Shown here in pieces: positions 1 through 9,345 of a DNA stretch of 64,000 nt. The translations under genes were made by a program, and so were the position numbers. The DNA lies in the NCBI RefSeq assembly GCF_021295345.1, contig NZ_JAIMJB010000007.1:149733-213732 (forward strand). The letters run 5' to 3'. How positions within the stretch are numbered: the first letter of the stretch is position 1; each line of letters begins with the position of its first letter. Source of the DNA: Motilimonas eburnea. Its GTDB lineage: Bacteria > Pseudomonadota > Gammaproteobacteria > Enterobacterales > CBDFNC01. The notes beneath the pieces were generated by a model, which was given only the letters and a program-made list of their open reading frames with translations, ran no database searches and was not told the DNA's origin.

Positions 1-148
1 GGAGTAGAATATTGCGACGGGATTATATGGCTTTGTCACACTTTTAACAAATACAATTTTCATAATTTTCCATATTTTTGTAAGCCTTTGGCGTCTGTTA
101 CGAATTTATGGTTACAATAGCGTGAAACTTCACTTGCTTAGTCAATAA
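1..148. other. Intergenic region upstream of xseA
   Basis: AT-rich non-coding DNA. A TACAAT hexamer at 113-118 could be the -10 element for xseA, with a poor TTGGCG at 88-93 as -35 and a long 19-bp spacer. In many gammaproteobacteria guaB lies divergently on this side, but it is outside the window, so this is inference. I see no small gene or structured RNA here. Confidence 0.4.
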
Positions 149-1477
149 TTGGTAATCAAAGTGCAATCTATTTATAGCGTTAGTCGACTTAATACAGAAG
201 CGAAAAAACTACTCGAAACGGGCCTTGGCACGATTTGGCTCAGTGGTGAAATATCGAATTTAACCATGGCAGCTTCTGGGCATTGGTACTTAACCTTAAA
301 AGACGACCGCGCTCAAGTCCGTTGTGCCATGTTTCGCGGCGCCAATAGTAAAGTCAGCTTACGCCCCAAAAATGGCTTGCAAGTGTTAGTGCGGGCTAAA
401 TTAAGCTTGTACGAGCCAAGAGGGGATTATCAACTGATCCTTGAGTCAATGGCGCCAGAAGGCGATGGATTACTGCAACAAGCATTTGACGCATTAAAGT
501 TTAAGCTCGCGGCCCAAGGCTTATTTGCCAACCAACACAAGCAAGCGTTGCCGCCGCACCCAACTAAGGTGGGGTTGATAACGTCTGCTACGGGCGCCGC
601 GGTGCACGATATTTTATCGGTGTTAAAACGCCGAAACCCTAGCCTGCAAATTATTATCTACCCGAGCCAAGTTCAAGGTAAGGCGGCCACACCACAACTG
701 GTCAATGCCATCCAGTTAGCCAATTTACGCAATGAGGTCGATTTATTAGTGTTAGGCCGCGGCGGTGGCTCGATGGAAGATTTATGGTGCTTTAATGAAG
801 AGGCCGTAGCGCGCGCGGTGTTTGATTCAAACCTGCCTATTATTAGCGCTGTTGGCCATGAAGTAGACGTGACCATTTGTGACTTTGTGGCCGATGTGCG
901 TGCGGCCACGCCTTCCGCTGCTGCTGAACTTTTGAGCCAAGATGCACAGTATTGGGCTAACCGAATTAGCGAGCAGCAACATCGCCTTAAACAAGCCATG
1001 CAGGCTTTACTTGGGCAACAAACCCATCACCTAGAGCAACTGCAGTTAAAACTCACCCACCATGAGCCCAGAGCCAAATTACAGCTGCAAGCGCAGCGGC
1101 TAGATGAACTAGAGTTAAGATTACATCGCAGCCTAAACCATATGCTGACACTGCGCCAAACTAAATTGAGCAATTTACAAACTCGATTAAGCCAAACTCA
1201 GCCACTACAGCGAATCTCACGCCTGCAACTGCATCACGAGCAACTTTGCCAACGGTTAAATCGTGGCATGGGCTCATTTCTTAAACAAAACCAACAGCAA
1301 CACCATGCCCTATTGCAGCAGCTACAAACGGTCAGTCCTTTAGCAACCTTAGCCCGCGGCTACTCCATTACCACCGATAGTCAAGGTAAGGTTATTGACG
1401 ACAGTAAACAATTAAGCGAGGGCGATTTAATTTCCACCCGTTTTGCTCAAGGCGAAATACGCGCCAAGGTGCAATAG
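149..1477 (+). CDS. xseA: Exodeoxyribonuclease VII large subunit XseA
   Basis: Large catalytic subunit of the cytoplasmic XseA-XseB nuclease, which degrades single-stranded DNA to oligonucleotides in both directions and acts in repair and recombination. The N-terminal ~100 residues form the OB-fold that begins SVSRLN and continues WLSGEISN. The catalytic core carries GRGGGSMEDLW at about 203-213, then GHEVDVTICD and ATPSAAAELL. The C-terminal third is a Gln/Leu-rich coiled coil, and the end LARGYSI is typical. Length 442 aa is normal for the family. The listed start is a TTG with no clear Shine-Dalgarno. A GTG at 161 giving MQSIYSVSRLN is an equally plausible start. Gene order (xseA next to yfgJ and der) matches E. 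coli. Confidence 0.96.
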   Translation: MVIKVQSIYSVSRLNTEAKKLLETGLGTIWLSGEISNLTMAASGHWYLTLKDDRAQVRCAMFRGANSKVSLRPKNGLQVLVRAKLSLYEPRGDYQLILESMAPEGDGLLQQAFDALKFKLAAQGLFANQHKQALPPHPTKVGLITSATGAAVHDILSVLKRRNPSLQIIIYPSQVQGKAATPQLVNAIQLANLRNEVDLLVLGRGGGSMEDLWCFNEEAVARAVFDSNLPIISAVGHEVDVTICDFVADVRAATPSAAAELLSQDAQYWANRISEQQHRLKQAMQALLGQQTHHLEQLQLKLTHHEPRAKLQLQAQRLDELELRLHRSLNHMLTLRQTKLSNLQTRLSQTQPLQRISRLQLHHEQLCQRLNRGMGSFLKQNQQQHHALLQQLQTVSPLATLARGYSITTDSQGKVIDDSKQLSEGDLISTRFAQGEIRAKVQ

Positions 1478-1922
1478 AATTAAGTATTCACCAGCAAAGG
1501 CTCTTATATAGCAGATTTATTCGCTTCGTCCATTAGCAACTTTAATACCAATAACTTAGTTCGCGTTGCGAAGCTTGACCAACGACAATAATAAGTCTTA
1601 TTTGATTAATTATCTTGGTTACTTTTCATTCACTATGCCTTGCAAACACTACTATATAAGTAGGGAGCGGGTTATTCCTTAGTGCTGTTAAATGGGTTGT
1701 TAAGCTAGTTACGATGTACGTTTTCGCATCAGTAAAAACATAGGTTAGGCAGTCGAAAGTTGTGATATAGGATCAGCAGTTTATCCTTTCCAAATCAGTA
1801 CCAAAGTAACTCTCTCACAAGGCGATCAACTGATCTCTAGGCTTGATCCGGATGTTACAAATATGGCTACTTTGATAGTTAAGTAACATTCAATGGGATT
1901 TAATAAACTGAGGAGGCACATC
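1478..1922. other. 445-bp intergenic region, no gene seen
   Basis: AT-rich spacer between xseA and the small gene at 1923. All six frames are short and none looks like a gene. I found no tRNA, no transposon end and no clear terminator for xseA. It must hold the promoter of the downstream small gene, but I cannot place convincing -35/-10 hexamers. Confidence 0.4.
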
Positions 1923-2099
1923 ATGGATATCACTCGCGCTCATAGCCCATATCTAACCGAGGAAGAAAAGGTCGAGCACAAAATTCATCTTGCGCAGGAT
2001 CATCTTCATCAAGCTGAGCACATGATGGAAGAAGCGAAAGTTGAGTTAGCAAACGCGCTACATGAGCAAGAAATAATCGATTTGGAAAGGGACTTGTAA
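1923..2099 (+). CDS. Orphan small acidic/His-rich helical protein (58 aa)
   Basis: I do not recognise a family. The start is set by a near-perfect Shine-Dalgarno AGGAGG at 1911-1916, six bases before the ATG at 1923. The frame is open upstream to 1893, but that extension has no ribosome binding site. The product is 58 aa, rich in Glu, His, Leu and Ala. From about residue 11 to the end it reads as one continuous amphipathic helix (TEEEKVEHKIHLAQDHL then HQAEHMMEEAKVELANAL) with no membrane segment or signal peptide. That suggests a small cytosolic coiled-coil protein. It is followed by a conserved-looking hairpin (2111-2133) and a strong terminator (2147-2192), so it is probably a monocistronic transcript. 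The ribosome binding site and terminator make expression likely; the function is unknown. Confidence 0.6.
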   Translation: MDITRAHSPYLTEEEKVEHKIHLAQDHLHQAEHMMEEAKVELANALHEQEIIDLERDL

Positions 2100-2110
2100 G
2101 TCACAACAAT

Positions 2111-2136
2111 AACTGCCTACTAAGTAGGTGGTTTAG
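2111..2136 (+). repeat. 3' UTR hairpin element, copy A
   Basis: A 10-bp stem (2111-2120 with 2124-2133, 3-nt loop) followed by TTAG, eleven bases after the stop codon of the 58-aa gene. It closely matches copy B at 35439-35465. Relative to B, two base pairs have become U-G and G-U wobbles on the + strand, so the fold is kept only in the + transcript. It could be a 3' UTR RNA element or a relic of a REP or IS200/IS605-type end. Confidence 0.5.
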
Positions 2137-2146
2137 AAATAAAACT

Positions 2147-2192
2147 TAAGCAGGAACCCGCTCCAATGAGTCGGTTCCTGCTTAGTATTTTT
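2147..2192 (+). terminator. Rho-independent terminator after the 58-aa gene
   Basis: Perfect 12-bp stem TAAGCAGGAACC / GGTTCCTGCTTA (2147-2158 with 2173-2184), 14-nt loop, followed by GTATTTTT. It separates the small + strand gene from the convergent yfgJ. Confidence 0.85.
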
Positions 2193-2204
2193 GACTTGGA
2201 AGAA

Positions 2205-2438
2205 TTACTGAGAAAGCTCGGTTAAACGGTAGTCGGCACTCGACTTAGATTTCATTTCATTGCAGCTATTGCAAAAGAAATCAACCGCGCCACAGGCTTT
2301 TAGCAGCTCTAATCGCTCGCCACACTGATTACAATGCACTTGCGCCTGATAAGTTTTATCACAGGGTTCACAGTGATAAGTAAACTTACCTAAATAGTTC
2401 ATTTGCTCATTACAGCTAGGACAAGCCAAGGCTTTCAT
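2205..2438 (-). CDS. yfgJ: YfgJ-family zinc-ribbon protein
   Basis: A 77-aa double zinc-ribbon protein of the YfgJ/DUF1407 family. Four CxxC knuckles are visible: C6-C9, C23-C26, C36-C39 and C56-C59, enough for two Zn sites. The family signature LLKACGAVDFFC is at about 45-56. There is no signal peptide, so it is probably cytosolic. The molecular role is not established; a nucleic-acid or protein-binding role is usually assumed for zinc ribbons. It is the last gene of the der operon, 12 bp after der, as in E. coli. The ATG has a good GGAGG upstream on the minus strand. Confidence 0.9.
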   Translation of the reverse strand: MKALACPSCNEQMNYLGKFTYHCEPCDKTYQAQVHCNQCGERLELLKACGAVDFFCNSCNEMKSKSSADYRLTELSQ

Positions 2439-2450
2439 GCTTACCTCCGA

Positions 2451-3947
2451 TTATTTTTTATGAAACTTCATCATCCGCTTGCGTTTACGCTCTTGCGAAG
2501 CAGTGAGTTTATTTACCTTGCCCGCAAATGGGTTTTCACCCTCTTTAAATTCAACGCGAATGGGTGTGCCCATCAGATTTAGCGACTTTCTGAAGTAGTT
2601 GATCAAGTAACGCTTATAAGCATCTGGTAATGCTGATACCTGATTTCCATGTACGATGATACGCGGCGGATTGTAGCCACCCGCATGAGCATAGCGCAAT
2701 TTAACACGGCGTCCTTTTACCAAAGGTGGCTGATGATCTTCTGCCGCCATTTGCATAATGCGGGTTAACATGGACGTTGACACGCGCTTGGTCGCCGAGG
2801 TGTAAGCTTCTTGTACCGACTCGAACAAGTGACCCACACCGGTACCGTGTAAAGCTGAAATAAAGTGTACTCGAGCAAAATCGATAAAGCCTAGACGGCG
2901 ATCCAGCTCGCTTTTTACACGATCTTTCACTTCTGAATCAATACCATCCCACTTGTTGATCACCACGATTAATGAGCGACCCGCATTCAGGGTGTAACCT
3001 AATAAACTTAGATCTTGATCTGAAATATTTTCACGCGCATCGATCACTAACATCACCACGTTAGCGTCTTCAATGGCTTTGAGGGTTTTAATTACCGAAA
3101 ACTTCTCCACCGTTTCATACACTTTTTTACGGCGGCGAACCCCTGCCGTATCAATCAAGATGTACTCACGATCATCACGTTTCATCGGGATATAGATACT
3201 GTCACGCGTGGTGCCCGGCGCATCGTAAACAATCACGCGTTGCTCACCAAGAATACGGTTGGTCAGAGTTGATTTACCCACATTTGGGCGGCCAATAATG
3301 GCCAATTTGATTGGCATATCGGCAAACGCTTGCTCTTGCTCAGCAATTTGGGCTTGTTCTAGGGCATCAAGCTCAGCCATGTCGATGTCGGACATCCCAT
3401 CATTTTGCTCAAACTCAAACTCAGACTCGACTTCTGGCTCTGCCTCTGGCGCAAATTCCTCAAAGTCTTCAAATGCTTTTTCAATCAGAGAGCGAACGCC
3501 TTTACCATGGGCCGCTGCAATCTGGTACACCTCACCCAATGCTAATTTGTAAAACTCGCCAACGGCAGAATCCGCATCAATACCGTCGGTTTTGTTCGCG
3601 ACCAGAAAAACCTTCTTTTCTTGCTTGCGTAAATGCATGGCAATGGCTTCATCGGCTACGGTCAAGCCGGCACGGGCATCTACCAAGAAAAAGACGGCAT
3701 CCGCTTCTTCAATGGCTTGTAAAGATTGCCCCGCCATTAAGGCATCAATGCCTTCCTCATCGCCAGTGATACCACCGGTATCCACTACGATAAAAGAATA
3801 ATCAGCAACATTAGCCTGGCCATATTTGCGATCACGGGTTAAGCCGGGAAAATCGGCAACTAATGCATCCCGCGTGCGAGTTAGTCGGTTAAATAAGGTA
3901 GATTTGCCAACATTTGGGCGTCCCACCAGAGCAAGCACAGGTAACAT
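2451..3947 (-). CDS. der: Ribosome-associated GTPase Der (EngA)
   Basis: Essential tandem-domain GTPase needed for 50S subunit maturation. The first G domain has GRPNVGKST at 9-17, DTGG and NKTD. The second has GRPNVGKST at 219-227, DTAG and NKWD. A KH-like C-terminal domain ends in a basic tail rich in Lys and Arg. The linker between the G domains (about 165-212) is strongly acidic with Glu-rich runs, as in other gammaproteobacterial Der proteins. At 498 aa it is close to the E. coli length. It follows bamB by 74 bp that contain a hairpin with T-rich tail (3972-3994), so part of the upstream transcription probably stops before it. Confidence 0.98.
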   Translation of the reverse strand: MLPVLALVGRPNVGKSTLFNRLTRTRDALVADFPGLTRDRKYGQANVADYSFIVVDTGGITGDEEGIDALMAGQSLQAIEEADAVFFLVDARAGLTVADEAIAMHLRKQEKKVFLVANKTDGIDADSAVGEFYKLALGEVYQIAAAHGKGVRSLIEKAFEDFEEFAPEAEPEVESEFEFEQNDGMSDIDMAELDALEQAQIAEQEQAFADMPIKLAIIGRPNVGKSTLTNRILGEQRVIVYDAPGTTRDSIYIPMKRDDREYILIDTAGVRRRKKVYETVEKFSVIKTLKAIEDANVVMLVIDARENISDQDLSLLGYTLNAGRSLIVVINKWDGIDSEVKDRVKSELDRRLGFIDFARVHFISALHGTGVGHLFESVQEAYTSATKRVSTSMLTRIMQMAAEDHQPPLVKGRRVKLRYAHAGGYNPPRIIVHGNQVSALPDAYKRYLINYFRKSLNLMGTPIRVEFKEGENPFAGKVNKLTASQERKRKRMMKFHKK

Positions 3948-3970
3948 CTTAATAATCCTATAAATAACAA

Positions 3971-3995
3971 AGGCCCCTTAATCAATAAGGAGCCA
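3971..3995 (-). terminator. Terminator/attenuator between bamB and der
   Basis: On the minus strand a 9-bp stem (GGCTCCTTA with TAAGGGGCC, one G-T pair, 5-nt loop) is followed by TTTGTTATTT. It lies between bamB and der. In an otherwise continuous operon it probably gives partial termination. Confidence 0.6.
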
Positions 3996-4021
3996 TTTAA
4001 CAAAGAGTAACGAGCTGACGA

Positions 4022-5203
4022 TTATGGTCTCGCTAGCGCGATCACTTTTCCACTGCGAGTTTGCACGATGATTTTATCACCATAAACAACAGGTGCCGTG
4101 TATAAACCATCACTGTCTAGCTCTTGTTGCGCAACAAATTTGCCGTCACGATCAAGCCAATGCAGGTAGCCTTCAGCATCACCCACAATGATGTAGTCAC
4201 CCACCACGACAGGGGCAGTCAAGTTACGGTACTCCAGCTGAGTGTTACTCCAAACCTGCGCACCGGTTCGACGGTCAACAGCGTAGATATGGCTTTTCTC
4301 ATCGGTTAAAAACAGATTAAAGCCACTGATGGCCATGGAGTTATAAGCCGAGTAATTGCGCTTCCATGTCGGCTCTGCCGCTTGTAAATCAAGAGAGACC
4401 AGGTCTCCGTTGTAAGCAATGACATAGGCCGTGGCACCGACAATAATAGGCTTGGCATCCACGTCTACAATACGCTCTAACTCCGTTGCCCCTTTGGGTA
4501 TCGCGATACGTCGCTCCCAAACAGGGATACCCGTTTCTGCAATCACAGCAACAAACTTACCGTCCGCGCGACCATAAAGAATGGCACCACCTGCTTCAAC
4601 AGGCTCTGCCGAGCTGCGCAACGTTAGCGGGGGTTGATCGAAGTTAAGTTGCCATACTCGCTCGCCACTGTATTCTTGAAAAGCGTGTAAATCACCTAAA
4701 CTGTTATGCACTATGATACGGCCACCTTCTACTAGTGGCTTAGCAATCACCTCACCGCCAGTATTGGCTACCCAACGCACCTCACCCGTTTCAGCATCAA
4801 TAGCAAACAACTGGGCATTTTCAGTGCCAACATAGATGGCATCGTAACTGGCCGTGATCGCACCCGAAATTCTTGCGCTCTTATTCAAAGCATTCGATTC
4901 GTGGTTGCTAATATCTATGTTCCACAATTGCTTACCTGTGTTGACGTCTAACGCTTTGATCAAACCTTCACGGTCGGCAACAAACACTTGATTACCAATA
5001 AAGGCAGGCTGCAATTGGGAGTAATAATGTTCAACTCCATCACCGATTGACGAACGCCATTCGGTAACAGGCTCATAAGACTGATTTATCACAGGCAATT
5101 CAGCCATGACAACGCTGTCTTCTTCTGAGTCGAACAAAGAGCACGCTTGTAGCATCAAACTTGATGTGCAAACTAGCGCGATCGTTTTCAACCATTTATC
5201 CAT
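4022..5203 (-). CDS. bamB: Outer membrane assembly lipoprotein BamB
   Basis: Lipoprotein component of the BAM complex that folds beta-barrel proteins into the outer membrane. The N-terminus is a lipoprotein signal peptide with lipobox LQAC and predicted lipidated Cys21. The remaining ~370 residues contain repeating PQQ-like beta-propeller blades, seen as recurring G-x-x-x-W-x-x-x and ALDVNTGKQLW-type motifs (LDVNTGKQLW, IDAETGEVRW, VIAETGIPVW, VDRRTGAQVW). Length 393 aa is typical. Its start overlaps the end of yfgM by 8 bp, so the two are probably translationally coupled. The order hisS-yfgM-bamB-der is the standard one. Confidence 0.97.
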   Translation of the reverse strand: MDKWLKTIALVCTSSLMLQACSLFDSEEDSVVMAELPVINQSYEPVTEWRSSIGDGVEHYYSQLQPAFIGNQVFVADREGLIKALDVNTGKQLWNIDISNHESNALNKSARISGAITASYDAIYVGTENAQLFAIDAETGEVRWVANTGGEVIAKPLVEGGRIIVHNSLGDLHAFQEYSGERVWQLNFDQPPLTLRSSAEPVEAGGAILYGRADGKFVAVIAETGIPVWERRIAIPKGATELERIVDVDAKPIIVGATAYVIAYNGDLVSLDLQAAEPTWKRNYSAYNSMAISGFNLFLTDEKSHIYAVDRRTGAQVWSNTQLEYRNLTAPVVVGDYIIVGDAEGYLHWLDRDGKFVAQQELDSDGLYTAPVVYGDKIIVQTRSGKVIALARP

Positions 5204-5864
5204 TCACAACCTCATCCGCGGGAGTGCTTTCGATTGATGTTGCTGGTTGAGCTAAATCATCCAGCTTGATTTTTAATGCTGGGTTGCCTGCTTCACCGCC
5301 AGCGGTCACCGCCGTTTGATAAGCGATTCTGGCTTGTTCGAGTTCGCCTTGTTGCAGGTAAATGTCACCCTTAGCTTCCTCTACTTTGGCTTTAAAGGCT
5401 TCCTCTTTCACTTCAGCTAATGTCGCTAGTGCAGCATCAAATTGCTTCAACTCAGCCTGAACTCTGGCCAGTCTGAGATTAACAGTAGGGAGCAATATCT
5501 CACTTGCCTTGTTCTTTTTAAGCCAGTTCAGTTGATTTAATGCAAGCTCAAAGTCGCCTTTATCAACCGCAGACTTGGCTAACAACATTGCGGCCAATGC
5601 ACCGTAGTTATTATCACTATTTTGATCGATGAAGGCTTGCGTTTTCGCCCAAGCGTCATCGCTGCCACTTTCTAGCACTTCAATGGCTTGAGTATAGGCC
5701 ACAGAGGCTTCTTCTTGAGCGACAATTTTTTGCTCATTATAGAAACGCCAACCCCATAATGCGCCTAAGCCAACGACGGTACCAAAAATCACTGCGGTAC
5801 CGTTTTCTTTCCACCAATTCTTTATCGCATCAACCTGTTGTTCTTCGGTTTCGTAACCTACCAC
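5196..5864 (-). CDS. yfgM: YfgM, ancillary SecYEG/periplasmic chaperone-network protein
   Basis: Single-pass inner-membrane protein with a periplasmic TPR-like domain. In E. coli YfgM associates with the SecYEG translocon and PpiD. A short cytosolic segment precedes the membrane helix (AVIFGTVVGLGALWGW, residues ~23-40). The remaining ~180 residues are Ala/Leu/Gln-rich helical repeats. I chose the GTG at 5864 because AAGGGG stands six bases before it and it gives MVGYETEEQQVDAI, like the family. A TTG at 5885 would be in frame but would overlap hisS. The length is then 222 aa. It lies between hisS (10-bp gap) and bamB (8-bp overlap). Confidence 0.93.
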   Translation of the reverse strand: MVGYETEEQQVDAIKNWWKENGTAVIFGTVVGLGALWGWRFYNEQKIVAQEEASVAYTQAIEVLESGSDDAWAKTQAFIDQNSDNNYGALAAMLLAKSAVDKGDFELALNQLNWLKKNKASEILLPTVNLRLARVQAELKQFDAALATLAEVKEEAFKAKVEEAKGDIYLQQGELEQARIAYQTAVTAGGEAGNPALKIKLDDLAQPATSIESTPADEVVNG

Positions 5865-5874
5865 GTTATACCCC

Positions 5875-7155
5875 TTACTTCTCAAGCATCATTGCGACGA
5901 CATCAGCCATGGCTGTTTGTGCAACGGTTTGTTGTTCATTCTTCCCTGTTAGATCTTTGATGGTCACTTGCTGCTGGGCCATTTCTGACTCACCTAAGAT
6001 CAACGCGATACGAGCGCCTGATTTATCAGCCCGCTTCATTTGTTTCTTAAAATTGCCACCACCGCAATGGTTCATCACTTTAATACTTGGCAGCGCTTGG
6101 CGCAATTGCTGCGTAAGTAACATGCCTTGAATATCTGTGCCCTCGCCCACTAATACGGAATAAACATCGACAGCAGGCGTAATATCTTGGTTTAGATCTA
6201 AGGTTTCGAGCATTAAGACTAAACGCTCTAGGCCCATCGCAAAGCCAACCGCTGGGGTGGCTTTACCGCCGATTTGTTCAACTAAGCCGTCGTAACGACC
6301 ACCCGCACACACGGTGCCTTGCGAGCCTAAACTTTGGGTAACCCACTCAAACACAGTGCGGTTGTAGTAGTCTAGACCACGCACTATCTTTTCATTAACG
6401 ACATAGTTAACGCCTGCCGCGTCTAAAATTTGACAAAGCTTGGCAAAATGCTGTTTTGACTCTTCATCCAAGTAGTCAGATAACTTAGGCGCATCCACTA
6501 AAATGGCTTGTACTTGTTCATTTTTTGAGTCCAGTACACGGAGTGGATTAGTATGCATACGACGCTTGCAGTCTTCATCAAGGGCAGACTCGTGCTCCGT
6601 TAAAAAAGCCACCAGCGCATCACGATAAACAGCGCGGGCTTCGTTGGAGCCTAATGAGTTTAATTGCAGTTCAACGTGCTCGCTGATCCCCAATTTTTGC
6701 CAAAACTGCGCCGTCATTAAAATCACTTCAGCGTCAATATCTGCACTGGCCATACCAAACACTTCGACACCAAACTGATGAAACTGACGGTAACGGCCTT
6801 TTTGTGGTCGCTCATGACGAAACATAGGGCCGATATACCACAGGCGACGCTCTTGATTGTAAAGCAAGCCGTGCTCATTTCCCGCTCGTACGCAAGATGC
6901 CGTGCCCTCAGGACGCAGTGTTAAGCTGTCGCCATTACGGTCATCAAAGGTGTACATTTCTTTTTCAACGATATCTGTCACTTCACCGATAGATCGCTTG
7001 AATAAATGGGTACTTTCAACGATCGGCATTCTTATTTCAGAATAGCCATAACTGCTGACAACTTGCTTTAAGGTATTTTCTACTTTTTGCCACACTGGCG
7101 TTTGTTCGGGTAAACAATCGTTCATCCCGCGAATAGCTTGGATCGATTTGGCCAC
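5875..7155 (-). CDS. hisS: Histidine-tRNA ligase HisRS
   Basis: Class II aminoacyl-tRNA synthetase that charges tRNA-His, itself present twice in the tRNA operon at 29.9-30.5 kb. It shows class II motif 2 ([17 protein letters not shown]), the histidine-binding loop [12 protein letters not shown], the second signature [15 protein letters not shown], motif 3 with GLERL, and a C-terminal anticodon-binding domain. The 426-aa length matches E. coli (424). The start is a GTG giving [16 protein letters not shown], the conserved N-terminus. It is 99 bp downstream of ispG; the gap contains a perfect hairpin (7217-7239) without a T-tract. Confidence 0.98.
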   Translation of the reverse strand: MAKSIQAIRGMNDCLPEQTPVWQKVENTLKQVVSSYGYSEIRMPIVESTHLFKRSIGEVTDIVEKEMYTFDDRNGDSLTLRPEGTASCVRAGNEHGLLYNQERRLWYIGPMFRHERPQKGRYRQFHQFGVEVFGMASADIDAEVILMTAQFWQKLGISEHVELQLNSLGSNEARAVYRDALVAFLTEHESALDEDCKRRMHTNPLRVLDSKNEQVQAILVDAPKLSDYLDEESKQHFAKLCQILDAAGVNYVVNEKIVRGLDYYNRTVFEWVTQSLGSQGTVCAGGRYDGLVEQIGGKATPAVGFAMGLERLVLMLETLDLNQDITPAVDVYSVLVGEGTDIQGMLLTQQLRQALPSIKVMNHCGGGNFKKQMKRADKSGARIALILGESEMAQQQVTIKDLTGKNEQQTVAQTAMADVVAMMLEK

Positions 7156-7216
7156 TTGAAATTCCGTTCTATTTAAGATGATGGCTGGAAATTAGCAGGC
7201 ATTATAGGGATTTTTA

Positions 7217-7239
7217 CTAGCCAGGTAAAACCTGGCTAG
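7217..7239. other. Perfect hairpin between ispG and hisS
   Basis: Inverted repeat CTAGCCAGGT / ACCTGGCTAG (10 bp, 3-nt loop). Neither strand has a T-tract after it, so it is not a normal intrinsic terminator. It may be an RNA processing or stability element within the operon. Confidence 0.5.
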
Positions 7240-7254
7240 GAATGAATGCAGTAA

Positions 7255-8370
7255 TTACTGGTTTTGTATTTCTATTTTTTTACTTGGATCAAGGGTCGAC
7301 ACACGTGCGCGGATTTTCGCTTCTAATAACTCAACCAATTTGTCGTTATCAAAACGCTCTTTTTGCCTAACACCGTCTTCATAATAGCCACTTTTATTAT
7401 TGCTGCCCGTGATCCCCAAATCAGAAATCAGCGCTTCGCCTGGGCCATTAACCACACAACCTATGATGGAGACATCAAGGGGAGTGGAGATGTCCTCAAG
7501 GCGTTGCTCAAGAGCATTGACCGTGTTTATCACATCAAATTCTTGACGTGAGCAACTTGGACAAGCAATAAAATTAATGCCTCGGCTCCGAATTCGCAGT
7601 GATTTTAATATATCAAAAGCGACTTTCACTTCTTCTACCGGATCGGCTGCCAACGACACGCGTAAAGTATCACCGATACCTTCGGCCAATAACATGCCTA
7701 AGCCTACGGCGGATTTTACCGAGCCACTGCGAAACCCGCCCGCTTCGGTAATGCCTAAATGAAGGGGCTGCACGATTTGTTTAGCAAGCAGGCGATATGC
7801 GCCGACGGCTAAAAACACATCGGACGCTTTCACGCTAACTTTAAACTGATCGAAATTCAACCTATCTAAAATATCGACATGGCGCATCGCTGATTCTAGT
7901 AACGCTTCGGCCGTAGGCTCACCGTATTTCTCTTGAATATCGCGCTCTAACGAACCGCCATTCACGCCGATACGAATAGGAATATTTTTGTCTCTGGCAC
8001 AATCCACCACAGCACGAATACGATCTTCTCGGCCGATATTGCCCGGGTTAATACGTAAACAATCGACACCATATTCGGCCACTTTAAGGGCGATGCGATA
8101 GTCAAAATGAATATCTGCGACTAAAGGAACAGAAACTTGCTGCTTAATGAGCTTAAATGCTTCGGCTGCATCCATGGTAGGCACAGACACGCGAACGATA
8201 TCGGCGCCCACGTCCTCTAATGATTTGATTTGCTTAACCGTTGCCTCGACGTCCGTGGTGCGGGTATTGGTCATGGATTGCACCGCGATAGGCGCATCGC
8301 CGCCAACCGGTACATTACCCACCATAATTTGGGTGCTTTGACGTCGTTTAATCGGGGATGTTTGATGCAT
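7255..8370 (-). CDS. ispG: 4-hydroxy-3-methylbut-2-en-1-yl diphosphate synthase IspG (GcpE)
   Basis: [4Fe-4S] enzyme of the MEP isoprenoid pathway converting methylerythritol cyclodiphosphate to HMBPP, with flavodoxin as reductant (a flavodoxin gene lies at 62.2 kb). The TIM-barrel half carries [15 protein letters not shown] and LRINPGN. The C-terminal half holds the cluster ligands, CPSC with Cys270 and Cys273 and the later CVVNGPGEA supplying the third Cys and the Glu ligand. At 371 aa it matches E. coli (372). It is 6 bp downstream of rodZ and therefore in the same transcription unit. Confidence 0.98.
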   Translation of the reverse strand: MHQTSPIKRRQSTQIMVGNVPVGGDAPIAVQSMTNTRTTDVEATVKQIKSLEDVGADIVRVSVPTMDAAEAFKLIKQQVSVPLVADIHFDYRIALKVAEYGVDCLRINPGNIGREDRIRAVVDCARDKNIPIRIGVNGGSLERDIQEKYGEPTAEALLESAMRHVDILDRLNFDQFKVSVKASDVFLAVGAYRLLAKQIVQPLHLGITEAGGFRSGSVKSAVGLGMLLAEGIGDTLRVSLAADPVEEVKVAFDILKSLRIRSRGINFIACPSCSRQEFDVINTVNALEQRLEDISTPLDVSIIGCVVNGPGEALISDLGITGSNNKSGYYEDGVRQKERFDNDKLVELLEAKIRARVSTLDPSKKIEIQNQ

Positions 8371-8376
8371 AACTCG

Positions 8377-9345
8377 TTATTCTTTTACTGGTAATTCAAA
8401 GCGTGCAATTTTACCCGCTTTATACTGAGACATATCATAGGCTTTGCCGTTATAGGAGATGGCCACCGCCTTAGGTGCACCTATGGTGAATTTAAACGGC
8501 GCTTTACCTGATAATGTCAAGCTGGTGCCCTTTTCTTTCACGCCAATGGCCAAGGTTTCACCCTCCACATCGGTTACCTTGATCCAACAATCGTTAGAGA
8601 AAGTGAAATCGACCGTTAACACAGAGTCATCAACCTCTGGCGATACGGTGGGCTCTGCCGCTTGCACATCTGACTCATCGGCAATAGCTTGCTCTGGTGC
8701 TTCACTTTCATCTGTGGTGTTTTCTTCAACTTGCGCTGCAGGCTCATTCTCAGCGGCATCGCTTGGCTGTTCAATGTTTACTTCAACAGGAATGGCTTGA
8801 GGTAACACAGACTCGGCTTGCTCGCTTATCGCTTGCTGAACCGGCAAATCTTTTGTTGCATGCTCAGGTTCAATGGACGCGATGATGCTCTCATTCACTA
8901 ACTGCTCAGAAGTAGCCGGCTCTAAACTGGCCTTTTGCAACCACCACCAAACCAGCATACCCACTAAGGCAACGCCGATAGCCCAGCTTACCCAGGTTAG
9001 ACGGTTGTTGTGAGCTTCTTGTTGAGTGCGCTGTGAGAAACTTTGCATCGGGGTCTGACTCGGCTCTTTAATGCCTAAGCTGTAATAAGCATTTAAGATA
9101 TCTTCTTCACTGATGCCTAAGATCCTAGCGTAAGCTTTTAAATAGCCTTTAATGAAGGTAGCCGACACTTTTGGATCAAAGGTTTCGTTTTCTATGTCGT
9201 TAATATTGTGCGCCCGTAAGTTTAAGCGAGCGGCAATATCGGTGACCGTCAAGCCCTGTTTTTCACGCTCTGCACGTAACATGGGGCCTGGGCCGCTTGG
9301 GCCCATGTCTTGAATTTCTTCTGGGGCGTTATTTTCAGTATTCAT
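8377..9345 (-). CDS. rodZ: Cytoskeletal membrane protein RodZ
   Basis: Bitopic inner-membrane protein that anchors MreB to the cell-wall elongation machinery and helps keep rod shape. Domains in order: a cytosolic Xre-type helix-turn-helix domain (about 23-90, starting LRAEREKQGLTVTDIAARL), a membrane helix (about 116-137, WVSWAIGVALVGMLVWWWLQ), a long acidic Glu/Ala/Pro-rich periplasmic linker (about 140-240), and a C-terminal beta-rich DUF4115 domain (about 245-322). Length 322 aa is usual. It overlaps pilW by 11 bp and precedes ispG by 6 bp, the conserved order. Confidence 0.96.
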   Translation of the reverse strand: MNTENNAPEEIQDMGPSGPGPMLRAEREKQGLTVTDIAARLNLRAHNINDIENETFDPKVSATFIKGYLKAYARILGISEEDILNAYYSLGIKEPSQTPMQSFSQRTQQEAHNNRLTWVSWAIGVALVGMLVWWWLQKASLEPATSEQLVNESIIASIEPEHATKDLPVQQAISEQAESVLPQAIPVEVNIEQPSDAAENEPAAQVEENTTDESEAPEQAIADESDVQAAEPTVSPEVDDSVLTVDFTFSNDCWIKVTDVEGETLAIGVKEKGTSLTLSGKAPFKFTIGAPKAVAISYNGKAYDMSQYKAGKIARFELPVKE

